Source: Paenarthrobacter sp. JL.01a
Lineage (GTDB): Bacteria > Actinomycetota > Actinomycetes > Actinomycetales > Micrococcaceae
Length of the DNA: 64,000 nt
NCBI RefSeq assembly: GCF_025452095.1
Contig: NZ_CP104877.1
Coordinates: 2,356,001-2,420,000, forward strand
Direction of reading: 5' to 3'
Shown here: in pieces, positions 18,561 to 27,087 of the stretch
How positions within the stretch are numbered: the first letter of the stretch is position 1
Layout of the letters: each line of letters opens with the position of its first letter
Notes under the pieces: generated by a model
What the model was told of the DNA's origin: nothing
Database searches by the model: none
Seen by the model: the letters and a program-made list of their open reading frames with translations, nothing else
Program-made: the position numbers and the translations under genes

Positions 18561-20219
18561 ATGAACCAGCCCGGCACGCCTGTCGGCCAGCAACACCAAG
18601 GATCCGGCCGTAAGGTCACCATGTACCGGAACGGATCGATCTATACGGCGGCAGATCCCTTTGCGACCGCCATGGTGGTGGATGGGGACACCGTGGCGTG
18701 GGTGGGGTCTGAGCAGGCCGCAACGTCCATTGCTGATTCATCCATGGAGGTCATCGATCTCCGTGGTGCCCTCCTGGCTCCGGGCTTCGTGGATTCGCAC
18801 GCCCACCTGACGGAAACCGGTGTGGCCCTTGGGGGCCTCCAGCTCGGCACCGTTCGTTCAGCGACAGAACTGCTCGACGCCGTTGCAGCCGCAGGCGGTT
18901 CGGGCACCATCCTGGGTCACGGCTGGGACGAAACAACGTGGAACGATCCCACGCTGCCCAACCTTGAAGAGATCCAGAGAGCAGCGGGGGACCGCCAGGT
19001 CTACCTGTCGCGCATCGATGTCCACTCCGCCTTGGTCTCTGCCTCCCTGGTGGTGGCCGCAGGCCTTGATGGCCTCGACGGGTACGCCGGAACTGCCCGG
19101 GTAGTAGGGGCTGCGCATACAGCGGCCCGCCTCCACGCACGACGATTCCCCGAAGCAGAACGGCGCACGTACCAGGAGCTGGCCTTGAATGAGGCAGCCT
19201 CCCACGGTTACGTTGCTTTGGCTGAAATGTCGGCACCGCATATTTGCGGGCCGGAGGACCTGCGAACGGCGGCGTCTTGGAACGACCAGGGTGACCACCC
19301 GGAGATCCTCCCGTACTGGGGCGAATTGGCGTCCTCGGAAGAACACGCGCAAACAATTTTGAATGGTTTGGGCACCGGCGTCCTGGGCCTCGCGGGCGAT
19401 CTCAACATGGACGGTTCCATCGGTTCCCGGACAGCTGCCCTGCTGGAGGATTACTCTGATGCCCCCGGACACCGGGGCAGTCTCTATCTTTCGGTGGACG
19501 AGGCCGCAAAACATCTCGCAGCGACGTCGGCCTTGGGCCTGCAGGCAGGCTTCCATGTCATAGGCGACGCCGGACTGGGCGCCGTCCTGGACGCGCTGGA
19601 TTCCGCGGCGGCCGAGGTAGGGGAGCAGCGTATCCGCGCAGCCGGCCACCGGCTCGAACACGTGGAGATGGCTGACAAGTCGGCCATCGACAGGCTCGCC
19701 AAGTACTCGGTGACGGTGAGCGTCCAGCCCGGCTTTGACGCTGCCTGGGGCGCTCCCGGGGAGTTGTACGAACAACGACTGGGCAATCGCAGCCGCAGCA
19801 TGAACCCCTTTGCTTCGTTCTATTCCAGTGGCGTTCCCATCGCCTTCGGCAGTGACAGCCCCGTGACCGCCCTACGGCCGTGGTCCAGCGTCCGGGCCTG
19901 CCTTGAGCACAGCAACCCGGATCAACGCATCTCGGCACGGGCGGCCTTCCTGGGACACACCCGTGCTGGATGGCGCGCCGCCAAACACCGGAACCCCCTC
20001 ATGGGGCAGCTGGTCCCCGGCGCCCCGGCCAGCTTCGCTGTCTGGGAAGTCGAAGAGCTGATGGTCCAGGTAGCGGACAGCCGGGTCCAGTCATGGAGCA
20101 CCGATCCCCGCGCACGGACACCGCTGCTGCCCGCCCTCGACACCGGGGCAGACCCGCGTTGCCTGCAGACGGTCCACCATGGCCGTGAGCTCTTTGCCCA
20201 CGAGTCACTCCGCGTGTAG
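18561..20219 (+). CDS. Amidohydrolase family protein (YtcJ-like)
   Basis: A 552-residue metal-dependent hydrolase of the amidohydrolase_3 type. The N-terminal beta part MYRNGSIYTAADPFATAMVVDGDTVAWVG is typical. The metal motif is DSHAHLTE (H80, H82). Later motifs include GFHVIGDAGL, HRLEHVEMAD and FGSDSPVTALRPW, the last carrying the catalytic Asp. Substrates of this family range from formamides to N-acyl amino acids, so none is assigned. AAGGAG lies 11 bases before ATG. It stands alone between helY and the mannosyltransferase gene. Confidence 0.85.
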   Translation: MNQPGTPVGQQHQGSGRKVTMYRNGSIYTAADPFATAMVVDGDTVAWVGSEQAATSIADSSMEVIDLRGALLAPGFVDSHAHLTETGVALGGLQLGTVRSATELLDAVAAAGGSGTILGHGWDETTWNDPTLPNLEEIQRAAGDRQVYLSRIDVHSALVSASLVVAAGLDGLDGYAGTARVVGAAHTAARLHARRFPEAERRTYQELALNEAASHGYVALAEMSAPHICGPEDLRTAASWNDQGDHPEILPYWGELASSEEHAQTILNGLGTGVLGLAGDLNMDGSIGSRTAALLEDYSDAPGHRGSLYLSVDEAAKHLAATSALGLQAGFHVIGDAGLGAVLDALDSAAAEVGEQRIRAAGHRLEHVEMADKSAIDRLAKYSVTVSVQPGFDAAWGAPGELYEQRLGNRSRSMNPFASFYSSGVPIAFGSDSPVTALRPWSSVRACLEHSNPDQRISARAAFLGHTRAGWRAAKHRNPLMGQLVPGAPASFAVWEVEELMVQVADSRVQSWSTDPRARTPLLPALDTGADPRCLQTVHHGRELFAHESLRV

Positions 20220-20252
20220 CTGAGGACCATCACAGGGCACCATCCCGACCAC

Positions 20253-20268
20253 TGTGGCCGGGGCCACA
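20253..20268 (+). repeat. Short palindrome upstream of the mannosyltransferase gene
   Basis: TGTGGCC and GGCCACA flank a 2-base centre. It lies 28 bases upstream of a TATAAT box, so it may be an operator or a weak terminator of the amidohydrolase gene. Confidence 0.35.
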
Positions 20269-20296
20269 GACGCAAAAGTCCTGGCCGCCGTCGTCC

Positions 20297-20302
20297 TATA
20301 AT
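20297..20302 (+). promoter_or_regulatory. TATAAT -10 box before the mannosyltransferase gene
   Basis: A perfect TATAAT is followed by a leader of about 70 bases. I see no good -35 element at the usual distance. Confidence 0.5.
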
Positions 20303-20376
20303 GGAGAGTTGCGCCAGAACGCCAGCTGCCATGCTGGTCCGGCACACCGACCGCTCCATCAAGGAAAGGCCTCTTC

Positions 20377-21120
20377 TTGCGTGTCCTGACGATCATTCCC
20401 ACCTACAACGAGCTGGAATCGCTCCCCGTGACGCTGGGACGGCTGCGCGCCGCAGTTCCCGAATCCGACGTCCTGGTGGTCGACGACAACAGCCCTGACG
20501 GCACGGGAAAGCTTGCCGACGACTTCGCCGCGGAGGACAACCAGGTTCACGTCCTGCACCGCAAGGGCAAGGAAGGCCTGGGCGCTGCCTACATCGCCGG
20601 CTTCAAGTGGGGCCTGGCAGCCGGTTATGACGTCCTTGTCGAAATGGATGCGGATGGATCACACAAGCCCGAACAGCTGCCCCTGCTCCTTGACGCCGTG
20701 AAGGACGGAGCGGATCTGGCCATGGGCTCCCGTTGGGTTCCCGGCGGCAGCGTGGTGAACTGGCCGCTCTACCGTCAGGCCATCTCCCGCATCGGCAGCA
20801 CGTACGCCCGCATCATGCTGGGTGTAAAAATCAAGGACGTGACCGGCGGCTACCGCGCCTTCCGCCGCAGCACGCTGGAGGCATTGAAGCTCGATGAAGT
20901 CGAGTCGGTCGGTTACGGCTTCCAGGTGGACCTTGCCTGGCGCGTGGCCAAGCTTGGCCTTCGCATCGAGGAGCGCCCCATCACCTTCGTGGAGCGCGAA
21001 CTCGGGGCATCGAAGATGAGCGGCAACATTGTGGTCGAAGCCATGATCAACGTCACCAAGTGGGGATTGGCAGCACGCTGGGCCAAGCTCACCGGCAAGT
21101 CAACCGAAATGGCCAAGTAG
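20377..21120 (+). CDS. ppm1: Polyprenol monophosphomannose synthase (Ppm1/DPM1-like)
   Basis: A 247-residue GT2 glycosyltransferase that moves mannose from GDP-mannose to polyprenyl phosphate, supplying lipid-linked mannose for cell-envelope glycans and protein mannosylation. Motifs: VLTIIPTYNELESLP, LVVDDNSPDGTG, the metal-binding MDADGSH (D91, D93) and DVTGGYRAFRR. YGFQVDLAWRV and ERELGASKMSG are DPM1 hallmarks. TTG start with AAGGAAAGG 4 bases away. It lacks the extra acyltransferase domain that is fused in mycobacterial Ppm1. Confidence 0.9.
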   Translation: MRVLTIIPTYNELESLPVTLGRLRAAVPESDVLVVDDNSPDGTGKLADDFAAEDNQVHVLHRKGKEGLGAAYIAGFKWGLAAGYDVLVEMDADGSHKPEQLPLLLDAVKDGADLAMGSRWVPGGSVVNWPLYRQAISRIGSTYARIMLGVKIKDVTGGYRAFRRSTLEALKLDEVESVGYGFQVDLAWRVAKLGLRIEERPITFVERELGASKMSGNIVVEAMINVTKWGLAARWAKLTGKSTEMAK

Positions 21121-21130
21121 TACTTACAGC

Positions 21131-21176
21131 AAAGGCCGGGTCTGGTTCCCAAGGGAGAACCTGACCCGGCCTTTTT
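21131..21176. terminator. Bidirectional terminator between ppm1 and rbpA
   Basis: An 11-bp stem (AAAGGCCGGGT with ACCCGGCCTTT) runs into a T-run on the plus strand. It separates two convergent genes and could stop both. Confidence 0.75.
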
Positions 21177-21190
21177 GCGTGTTGTGGAAA

Positions 21191-21538
21191 CTATGCCGAA
21201 CGGCGTTCCCCGCGGCGCTCACGAAGGATGTTGAGGCGATCCTCAAGGATCTGCTCCAACTCGGGAAGGCTGCGGCGTTCCAGCAGCATGTCCCAGTGGG
21301 TGCGGACGGCTTTTTCGTTGGCATCCACGGGACGCTCGCCATCGACCAGGAGCGCTTCCTTACCCGTCTTGGAAACCCACACGGGCGGGATTTCCGCTTC
21401 GGAGGAGAAGGTTACGAAGACCTGCTCGCCATCCTCGCAACGGTACTCGACCCGCTGGCGCGGTGCCGGTTCAACGCCGGATTCAGTTTCCATGCTTTGG
21501 GCGCCAAGACGCATACCCCGCAGGCTGCGATCGCTCAT
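21191..21538 (-). CDS. rbpA: RNA polymerase-binding protein RbpA
   Basis: A 115-residue actinobacterial transcription factor that binds the primary sigma factor and stabilises the promoter open complex. SLRGMRLGAQSMETESGVEPAPR is the disordered N-terminal tail plus core start. YRCEDGEQVFVTFSSEAEIPPVWVSKTGKEA is the beta core, where other RbpAs may bind zinc. THWDMLLERRSLPELEQILEDRLNILRERRG is the sigma-interaction domain. A promoter matching the thiol-stress sigma consensus lies about 105 bases upstream. Confidence 0.95.
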   Translation of the reverse strand: MSDRSLRGMRLGAQSMETESGVEPAPRQRVEYRCEDGEQVFVTFSSEAEIPPVWVSKTGKEALLVDGERPVDANEKAVRTHWDMLLERRSLPELEQILEDRLNILRERRGERRSA

Positions 21539-21642
21539 GATTACTCCCTCTGTCTGTTCGCGGAGCAGGAACTCCGCGCTAGCCGTAAGCCGTTTTCACG
21601 ATCCCTACGGACTACTTCTGCACACCTTGCATCACTAATTGC

Positions 21643-21668
21643 AACGCCTGGCAAAGCTTTAATGTTCC
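21643..21668 (-). promoter_or_regulatory. SigH/SigR-type promoter of rbpA
   Basis: On the minus strand GGAAC is followed after 17 bases by CGTT. This equals the GGGAAC-N16/17-CGTT type consensus of thiol-oxidative stress ECF sigma factors. Streptomyces rbpA is a known SigR target, which supports the call. Confidence 0.6.
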
Positions 21669-21747
21669 GTCCACGCTGAACCAGCCGGACAAATATCCCA
21701 TTATACGCTGATCCTTACTGACTACTCAAAAGCGCGCGGACGCAGCG

Positions 21748-21775
21748 AGCGGCCAGCCGAAATGGCTGACCGCTC
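21748..21775 (-). terminator. Hairpin after the SPFH gene
   Basis: GAGCGGCCAGCC and GGCTGACCGCTC pair over 12 bases with one wobble, around a 4-base loop. No clear T-run follows on the minus strand. Confidence 0.45.
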
Positions 21776-21798
21776 TTGTCCTTGCTGTGGAGTTGGAA

Positions 21799-22773
21799 CT
21801 ACTCCGCCGTGCGTGATGGTTCCACTGTGCCCGCCGACTCAGGTTCCTTGGCCCCGCCGTCGAAAAGCCCCGCAACGGGGGAGTCCCCGCCATTGCCTCC
21901 CAGTGCGCCGCCGATACCCTTGAGGGCCTCGCCTACTTCGCTGGGAATGATCCACAGCTTGTTCGAGGTGCCCTCCGCGATCTTCGGAAGTGTCTGAAGG
22001 TACTGGTAGGCCAGCAGCTTCTGGTCCGGGTTGCCCTTGTGGATTGCATCAAAGACTTTCTGGATGGCCTGCGCTTCACCATCTGCGCGGAGGATGGCGG
22101 CCTTGGCGTCACCTTCGGCCGCGAGGATCGCGGCTTGGCGCTGACCCTCAGCGGTCAGGATCTGGGACTGCTTGGTACCTTCGGCAGTCAGGATCGCCGC
22201 ACGGCGGTCCCGCTCTGCACGCATCTGCTTTTCCATCGAGTCCTGGATTGAGTGGGGCGGGTCGATCGCCTTGAGCTCTACCCGGGAGACGCGGATTCCC
22301 CAGCGTCCCGTTGCCTCGTCCAGCACACCACGCAGTTGACCGTTGATCTGGTCGCGTGAGGTCAGCGCTTCTTCCAGGTTGAGCCCACCCACCACGTTAC
22401 GAAGCGTGGTGGTGGTCAGCTGTTCCACTGCCTGGATGTAGTTGGCGATCTCGTACGTTGCCGCCCGTGGATCAGTGACCTGGAAGTAGACCACGGTGTC
22501 AATGGAAACAACCAGGTTGTCTTCAGTGATGACCGGCTGCGGTGGGAAGGACACGACTTGCTCACGCAGGTCGAGCAGTGGCAGGAGCCTGTCGACAAAC
22601 GGAATCAGGATGGTCAGTCCCGGGTTAAGCGTGCGCTGGTACTTGCCGAGCCGTTCAACGACGCCGGCACGTGCCTGCGGAATGATCCTTACCGAGCGGA
22701 CCAACACGATGATGACAAAAATGACGAGAACAATCAGCACAATTGCCGCTGCTGTTCCTCCTAAGCCGTCCAT
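21799..22773 (-). CDS. SPFH/band 7 (stomatin-like) membrane protein
   Basis: A 324-residue protein: one N-terminal transmembrane helix (about 8-26), then a band 7 domain (IPQARAGVVERLGKYQRTLNPGLTILIPFVD). A helical, Ala/Glu-rich repeat region follows (AAILTAEGTKQSQILTAEGQRQAAILAAEGDAKAAIL), typical of stomatins and used for oligomerisation. Such proteins form membrane microdomain scaffolds and pair with NfeD proteins, whose gene lies just upstream in the same direction. The C-terminal 40 residues are Gly/Ala/Pro-rich. Confidence 0.92.
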   Translation of the reverse strand: MDGLGGTAAAIVLIVLVIFVIIVLVRSVRIIPQARAGVVERLGKYQRTLNPGLTILIPFVDRLLPLLDLREQVVSFPPQPVITEDNLVVSIDTVVYFQVTDPRAATYEIANYIQAVEQLTTTTLRNVVGGLNLEEALTSRDQINGQLRGVLDEATGRWGIRVSRVELKAIDPPHSIQDSMEKQMRAERDRRAAILTAEGTKQSQILTAEGQRQAAILAAEGDAKAAILRADGEAQAIQKVFDAIHKGNPDQKLLAYQYLQTLPKIAEGTSNKLWIIPSEVGEALKGIGGALGGNGGDSPVAGLFDGGAKEPESAGTVEPSRTAE

Positions 22774-22871
22774 ACATCTCCTTCGTTCCCCAATTGCGTG
22801 GTTTGATGCGGCTGTTCGCGGGCAGGCAACCCGGTCCGGGAACAGCCTGAAATCTTGAGTGCGCCGAAGCG

Positions 22872-23333
22872 TCAGCGGGGGCTGTTGTCGGCGGCCGAGG
22901 CGACCACCGCCGTCGCCCCGTCAATTTTGGTGACCTGAACGGTGGCGCCGGCATCGATGACACCAGCCGCGCTGCGGGCGCTCCAAACGTCGCCACCAAT
23001 TTTCACCAGCCCGCTGGTGCTGCTCACGGCTTCAATGACGAGGGCAGGCTGGCCTATGAGCCGGTCTATGTTTGACAGCTGTTCCGTGGGGCCCTTGCGC
23101 AGGTGGTTCAAGGCTACTGGCCGGACAAAAACGATCATCAGAAGGGACACCACGCAGAAGATGACGATCTGCAGCCAAAGATCGGCGCCGGAGAAGTCCG
23201 CAACGAGCCCGGCAAGCGCACCACCGCCCAGCATGATGAAGAAGAGGTCGAGAGTCAGCATCTCCACCACTGCGAACGCGAGGAAGACTGTAAGCCATAG
23301 GGCCCACCAGTTCTCGCCGAGCCATTCAAACAT
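22872..23333 (-). CDS. NfeD family protein
   Basis: A 153-residue protein with two or three membrane helices (about 8-70, with LFFIMLGGGALAGLVADF) and a C-terminal OB-fold domain (RLIGQPALVIEAVSSTSGLVKIGGDVWSARSA). This is the short NfeD form, without the ClpP-like protease domain. Short NfeD proteins work with SPFH/stomatin partners, and the partner gene follows 98 bases downstream. The two likely form one transcription unit. Confidence 0.88.
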   Translation of the reverse strand: MFEWLGENWWALWLTVFLAFAVVEMLTLDLFFIMLGGGALAGLVADFSGADLWLQIVIFCVVSLLMIVFVRPVALNHLRKGPTEQLSNIDRLIGQPALVIEAVSSTSGLVKIGGDVWSARSAAGVIDAGATVQVTKIDGATAVVASAADNSPR

Positions 23334-23412
23334 CGTTCCCCCTTGGTCCCGGATCCCGCGAGCGGGATCACAGTCGCTGTTCCTCCATCCTAGCCCGCGG
23401 CGCGGTCAAGCG

Positions 23413-24255
23413 TCAGGACGTGGTGAACACGCTGATCCGGAACTTGGCCGTCGTGTCCATGTCCTCGTCTGACGCTGCCAGTTCGGACAGCTGCTCCTGA
23501 CGGAGATGGTGTCCAGCGGGCCCCATGTAGGCCAGGTCGGCTACTTCGCTTCCCGACAACACCAGCGGCACATCCAGGGAACGGCTGGTGGGCGAATCGA
23601 ACCAGCCGCTCATGGACTCGGCCAGCCGTTCTTCCTTCCCCTCTTCGATCCCGAGCATCCCTGTCCTCGCAGCGATCTCCTGGAGGTGGCCGGACCGCGG
23701 CGTCACCACCAGCAACGATCCTCCGGGGCGCAGAATCCGCGCGAACTCCGCAGGGTTCCGCGGCGCGAAAACAACCGTCACGACGTCCGCCGAGTTATCC
23801 GCCATGGGCAACGGACGCCAAATGTCCCAGACCACGTTGGCAGCCCCGGGGTTGAGCCGTGCCGCACGCCGAAGGGCGAACTTGGAAATGTCCATCCCAA
23901 CGGCGCTAGCCCCCGTTGCCTCCATAACAGTGCGGAGGTAATGACCGGTGCCGGTTCCGGCGTCGAGAACCAGTGGTTCCGGCCCTCGGATGGCCTCCGC
24001 GGCCATCTCTGCCACCGCTGAAGCCAATTCCGAGTAGTGCCCTGCTTCCAGGAACCGGGCCCTGGCGGCCACCATCTCGGCTGTGTCCGCTTCGAAAGCC
24101 GTTCCTTTGCCTGTAAGGAAGTTGAAATAGCCTTGCTTGGCAGCATCAAACAGGTGTCCCGACCGACACGCGAGGGTTGCCGGACGGGCCTGACGCAACT
24201 CGAAAAGTCCTTGGCAAACAGGGCATCGCAGGGCGGAGACGGCGTCGGACAACAT
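23413..24255 (-). CDS. 23S rRNA (guanine-N1)-methyltransferase, RlmA family
   Basis: A 280-residue methyltransferase. A zinc-binding N-terminus (C11, C14, C30, H34) is followed by the family signature HLFDAAKQGYFNFLTGK. The SAM site is LVLDAGTGTGHYL. The motif VTVVFAPRNPAEFARILRPGG is also typical. RlmA-I methylates G745 of 23S rRNA; RlmA-II/TlrB methylates G748 and gives tylosin-type macrolide resistance. I cannot tell which base is the target. TAGGAT 7 bases before the ATG suggests a leaderless transcript divergent from the S9 peptidase gene. Confidence 0.85.
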   Translation of the reverse strand: MLSDAVSALRCPVCQGLFELRQARPATLACRSGHLFDAAKQGYFNFLTGKGTAFEADTAEMVAARARFLEAGHYSELASAVAEMAAEAIRGPEPLVLDAGTGTGHYLRTVMEATGASAVGMDISKFALRRAARLNPGAANVVWDIWRPLPMADNSADVVTVVFAPRNPAEFARILRPGGSLLVVTPRSGHLQEIAARTGMLGIEEGKEERLAESMSGWFDSPTSRSLDVPLVLSGSEVADLAYMGPAGHHLRQEQLSELAASDEDMDTTAKFRISVFTTS

Positions 24256-24262
24256 GGCTTCA

Positions 24263-24268
24263 ATCCTA
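24263..24268 (-). promoter_or_regulatory. -10 hexamer of leaderless RlmA-type gene
   Basis: TAGGAT on the minus strand ends 7 bases before the ATG. Confidence 0.45.
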
Positions 24269-24310
24269 CGGTGGACGGAGTGTCTGGTGCCGCCGGGCAG
24301 GCCACCCCGC

Positions 24311-24316
24311 TAGGCT
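24311..24316 (+). promoter_or_regulatory. -10 hexamer of leaderless S9 peptidase gene
   Basis: TAGGCT ends 7 bases before GTG 24324 and supports that start over the longer open frame, which would run into the divergent gene. Confidence 0.45.
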
Positions 24317-24323
24317 CACCATC

Positions 24324-26339
24324 GTGAAACCAGAGCAGCTGCCCCTGTTGAACTCCGTGTCCGCCCCGGCAATCCACCCTGACGGCACGAAGGCGGTGGT
24401 ATCAGTCACAAGGCCGGATTTCGACGCCGACAGTTACGTTGGCCAGCTCTGGTCGGTCCCCTTGGACAACAGCAAATACCCGCGTCGCATTACCCGGGGT
24501 TTCAGGGACACGTCTCCGGCCTTCTCACCTGACGGGCTGGTGCTCGCCTTCCTCAGGAGCGATCCCGGCGGCAAACCCCAAGTGTTCGTCGTGGAGTCGG
24601 CGGGCGGCGAACCGCAGAGAATCACAAACCAGCGCGCAGGCGTCGATAGCTTCGTCTGGGCGCCGGACTCGCACCGCATCGCCTTCCAGGCCAGGGTCCC
24701 TGAACAGGGACATTATGGAACGATCGATGGCGTAGGTCCGGGAGCCGAAGACCCGCGCTACGTTGTTGCCAACCAGTACATGATGAACGGCGTCGGCTAT
24801 ACCGCCGACCAACGGCAGCAACTGTTCGTAGTGGATGTACCCGAACTCGGTGGAGAGCCCGCAGTGACTCCCCGGGGCCGGTCCGCCCACGAGCAGCCCG
24901 TGCCGGAAGGCCTTGGTCTCCCCGCCTCACGGCAGCTCACTTTCGGCGAATCCGACCACACTTCGCCCGCCTTCTCGGCTGATGGATCCCACCTATATTT
25001 TGTGGCTGCGCTTCATGAAGGTCACGACGACGATCTGGTCACCTCGGTTTACCGGGTGGAAGCCGCGGGAGGCGAGCCGGTCGCCGTCGAACCTGTCAAC
25101 CGAAAGCAGCAGACCGTCAGCACTGTGAGGGCTTCGGAGGATGGCCGGTGGTTGTTCTACATCGCCCAGGACCTCGGAGATACCGGCAGGGATTTTGTAG
25201 CGCGGAATTCAGTACTTTACGCGATGCCGGCCGGTGGGGGAGAGGCCGTGGCACTGACCGACGTCGAACACCTGGACGTCTCGGGCCCGCTGGAAACAAG
25301 CGGGCCGGCAAGCGTCCTTGTCCTGAACACCGTCTTGGGCAGTGTCGAACTCCTGGATGTTACTGCTGATGGCACCATCACTCCGCTCGTCTACGGTGCG
25401 CGGGTGGTCATCGGAGCTTCTGTTGCCGCCAACGGGGAGACCGCGGTGACCTTCTCCGATGCTTCCACGGTCGGGGATGTGGCGTCTTTGGAGCGTGGTG
25501 AACTTCGCCTCCTGACGGACTTCTCCGGGAACCTGCGGAACAACTCCACAGTCATTGAGCCGATGGAGTTTGAGGCCGAATCAAGCGACGGCCACCCTGT
25601 TCATGGCTGGCTGGTGATGCCGGAAGGCCCCGGACCACACCCGGTCCTACTCACCATCCACGGCGGCCCTTTCTCCCAATACACGGGAGCCTTCTTCGAC
25701 GAGGCCCAGGTTTACGCGGCGGCCGGATACGCGGTGGTGATGTGCAACCCCCGCGGTTCCTCAGGCTATGGACAGGACCATGGGCGTGCCATCAAGGGCC
25801 AGATGGGCACGCTGGACATGCAGGATGTGCTTTCCTTCCTGGACGCAGCCCTGGCCGCCCATTCTGCCCTTGACCCGGAGCAAGTGGGCATCATGGGCGG
25901 TTCCTATGGCGGCTACTTGACGGCGTGGATCATCGCCCACCACCACAGGTTCAAAGCAGCGATCGTGGAACGTGGATTCCTTGATCCCGTCAGCTTTGCC
26001 GGTTCCTCGGACATCGGCTGGTTCTTCGGCAACGAGTACACAGGACCCACCCGGGAGGATATGGACGCCCAAAGTCCGATGGCCGTCGTCGGGGATGTCC
26101 GGACGCCAACGCTTGTGGTCCACAGCGAAAATGATCTGCGCTGCCCCATCGAACAAGGCCAGCGCTATTACGCGCACTTGAAGGCACAGGAAGTCGACAC
26201 AGCCCTGCTGGTGTTCCCGGGTGAGGACCACGAATTGTCCCGATCCGGCACGCCGCACCATCGCCGCCAGCGCTTCGAGCACATCCTTCGATGGTGGGCA
26301 AAGTATCTTCCAAGTGCTTTGAACCAGACCGAGGCCTGA
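24324..26339 (+). CDS. S9 family prolyl oligopeptidase-like serine peptidase
   Basis: A 671-residue peptidase. The N-terminal ~400 residues form a beta-propeller with TolB/DPP-IV-like repeats (DTSPAFSPDGLVLAFL, SPAFSADGSHLYFVA). The C-terminal alpha/beta hydrolase domain holds the triad: Ser527 in GGSYGG, Asp604 in HSENDLRCP and His636 in GEDHEL. No signal peptide, so it is probably cytoplasmic and acts on oligopeptides. Family members include acylaminoacyl peptidases. GTG start chosen because it matches the family N-terminus and has a -10-like hexamer 7 bases upstream. Confidence 0.9.
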   Translation: MKPEQLPLLNSVSAPAIHPDGTKAVVSVTRPDFDADSYVGQLWSVPLDNSKYPRRITRGFRDTSPAFSPDGLVLAFLRSDPGGKPQVFVVESAGGEPQRITNQRAGVDSFVWAPDSHRIAFQARVPEQGHYGTIDGVGPGAEDPRYVVANQYMMNGVGYTADQRQQLFVVDVPELGGEPAVTPRGRSAHEQPVPEGLGLPASRQLTFGESDHTSPAFSADGSHLYFVAALHEGHDDDLVTSVYRVEAAGGEPVAVEPVNRKQQTVSTVRASEDGRWLFYIAQDLGDTGRDFVARNSVLYAMPAGGGEAVALTDVEHLDVSGPLETSGPASVLVLNTVLGSVELLDVTADGTITPLVYGARVVIGASVAANGETAVTFSDASTVGDVASLERGELRLLTDFSGNLRNNSTVIEPMEFEAESSDGHPVHGWLVMPEGPGPHPVLLTIHGGPFSQYTGAFFDEAQVYAAAGYAVVMCNPRGSSGYGQDHGRAIKGQMGTLDMQDVLSFLDAALAAHSALDPEQVGIMGGSYGGYLTAWIIAHHHRFKAAIVERGFLDPVSFAGSSDIGWFFGNEYTGPTREDMDAQSPMAVVGDVRTPTLVVHSENDLRCPIEQGQRYYAHLKAQEVDTALLVFPGEDHELSRSGTPHHRRQRFEHILRWWAKYLPSALNQTEA

Positions 26340-26343
26340 GGAG

Positions 26344-26387
26344 GCAGGTCACTCAACGGCTTCAGCCGGGGAAACCGAGTGACCTGC
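26344..26387. terminator. Hairpin spanning the convergent 3' ends of the S9 peptidase and deformylase genes
   Basis: GCAGGTCACTC and GAGTGACCTGC form a perfect 11-bp stem with a 22-base loop. The right arm lies inside the last codons of the deformylase gene, so the two genes appear to share it. Confidence 0.5.
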
Positions 26388-27036
26388 GCGCCCCGTCGAT
26401 GTCCGGAGAAGCCCAACGTGCTGTGTGCTCGGCATTGCTGGCCAAGGACCGGATCTCGGACTTATCCAAGTACAGGACACCGTGGAGATGGTCGGTTTCA
26501 TGCTGGACGATTCGAGCCTGCCACCCCGAGAACCATTCCTCTACCGGCTCACCGGAAGGCGTGGCATAGGACAACTCAACATTCCGGTGCCGTTCCACCA
26601 CAGCCTGATACCCCTTCACTGAGAGGCATCCTTCATAGAACGACGCTGTTTCCGTACCCAAGGGCCGGTATGTCGGATTAACGATGGCGAAAAAGTCCAG
26701 TGGCTCCCTGTGCCGCACCTCAGCGGAGACAGGATCGATCTCGTACTTGTCCTCAAGGACAGCCAGCTGCAGGGGAATACCGAGTTGTGGAGCCGCCAGG
26801 CCAACACCCGGCGCTGCGTGCATGGCCTCGCGCATCCGGTCGATCAGTGCCAGGAGTTCGACGTCGTCGAGCTGGCCGTCATACGGCGCGGCGAGCTGGC
26901 GCAGCACCGGGTGCCCCGCCTGGACGATGCCGGGCAGTTCTTCGGAGTCCAACAGTCTTCGGACGGCGTCCCGGATTTGGAGGGGATTGAAGTCCGTAGC
27001 GGGACTCTTGGCTCCGGGATGGGTTTGATGCGTCAT
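26362..27036 (-). CDS. def: Peptide deformylase
   Basis: A 224-residue metalloenzyme that removes the N-formyl group from new proteins. All three motifs are present: GVGLAAPQ (77-84), EGCLS (135-139, metal ligand C137) and HETDH (179-183, both His metal ligands and the catalytic Glu). An N-terminal extension of about 30 residues is longer than in classical deformylases, and the C-terminal tail is short. No fmt gene is adjacent here. TAGGCT lies 6 bases before the ATG. Confidence 0.93.
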   Translation of the reverse strand: MTHQTHPGAKSPATDFNPLQIRDAVRRLLDSEELPGIVQAGHPVLRQLAAPYDGQLDDVELLALIDRMREAMHAAPGVGLAAPQLGIPLQLAVLEDKYEIDPVSAEVRHREPLDFFAIVNPTYRPLGTETASFYEGCLSVKGYQAVVERHRNVELSYATPSGEPVEEWFSGWQARIVQHETDHLHGVLYLDKSEIRSLASNAEHTARWASPDIDGARRSLGFPG

Positions 27037-27042
27037 GCATCG

Positions 27043-27048
27043 AGCCTA
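27043..27048 (-). promoter_or_regulatory. -10 hexamer of leaderless def
   Basis: TAGGCT on the minus strand ends 6 bases before the deformylase ATG. Confidence 0.45.
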
Positions 27049-27075
27049 TCGCCACGAGCGTCTACGGCGGTGGGC

Positions 27076-27081
27076 TAGGCT
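27076..27081 (+). promoter_or_regulatory. -10 hexamer of leaderless NTF2-like gene
   Basis: TAGGCT ends 6 bases before ATG 27088. It lies 28 bases from the same hexamer serving def in the opposite direction. Confidence 0.45.
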
Positions 27082-27087
27082 CATGGG

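Noticed and set aside
24177..24323. N-terminal extension of the S9 peptidase
   Set aside because: It overlaps the divergent RlmA-type gene and is Arg-rich shadow sequence; GTG 24324 has a -10-like hexamer at the right distance.
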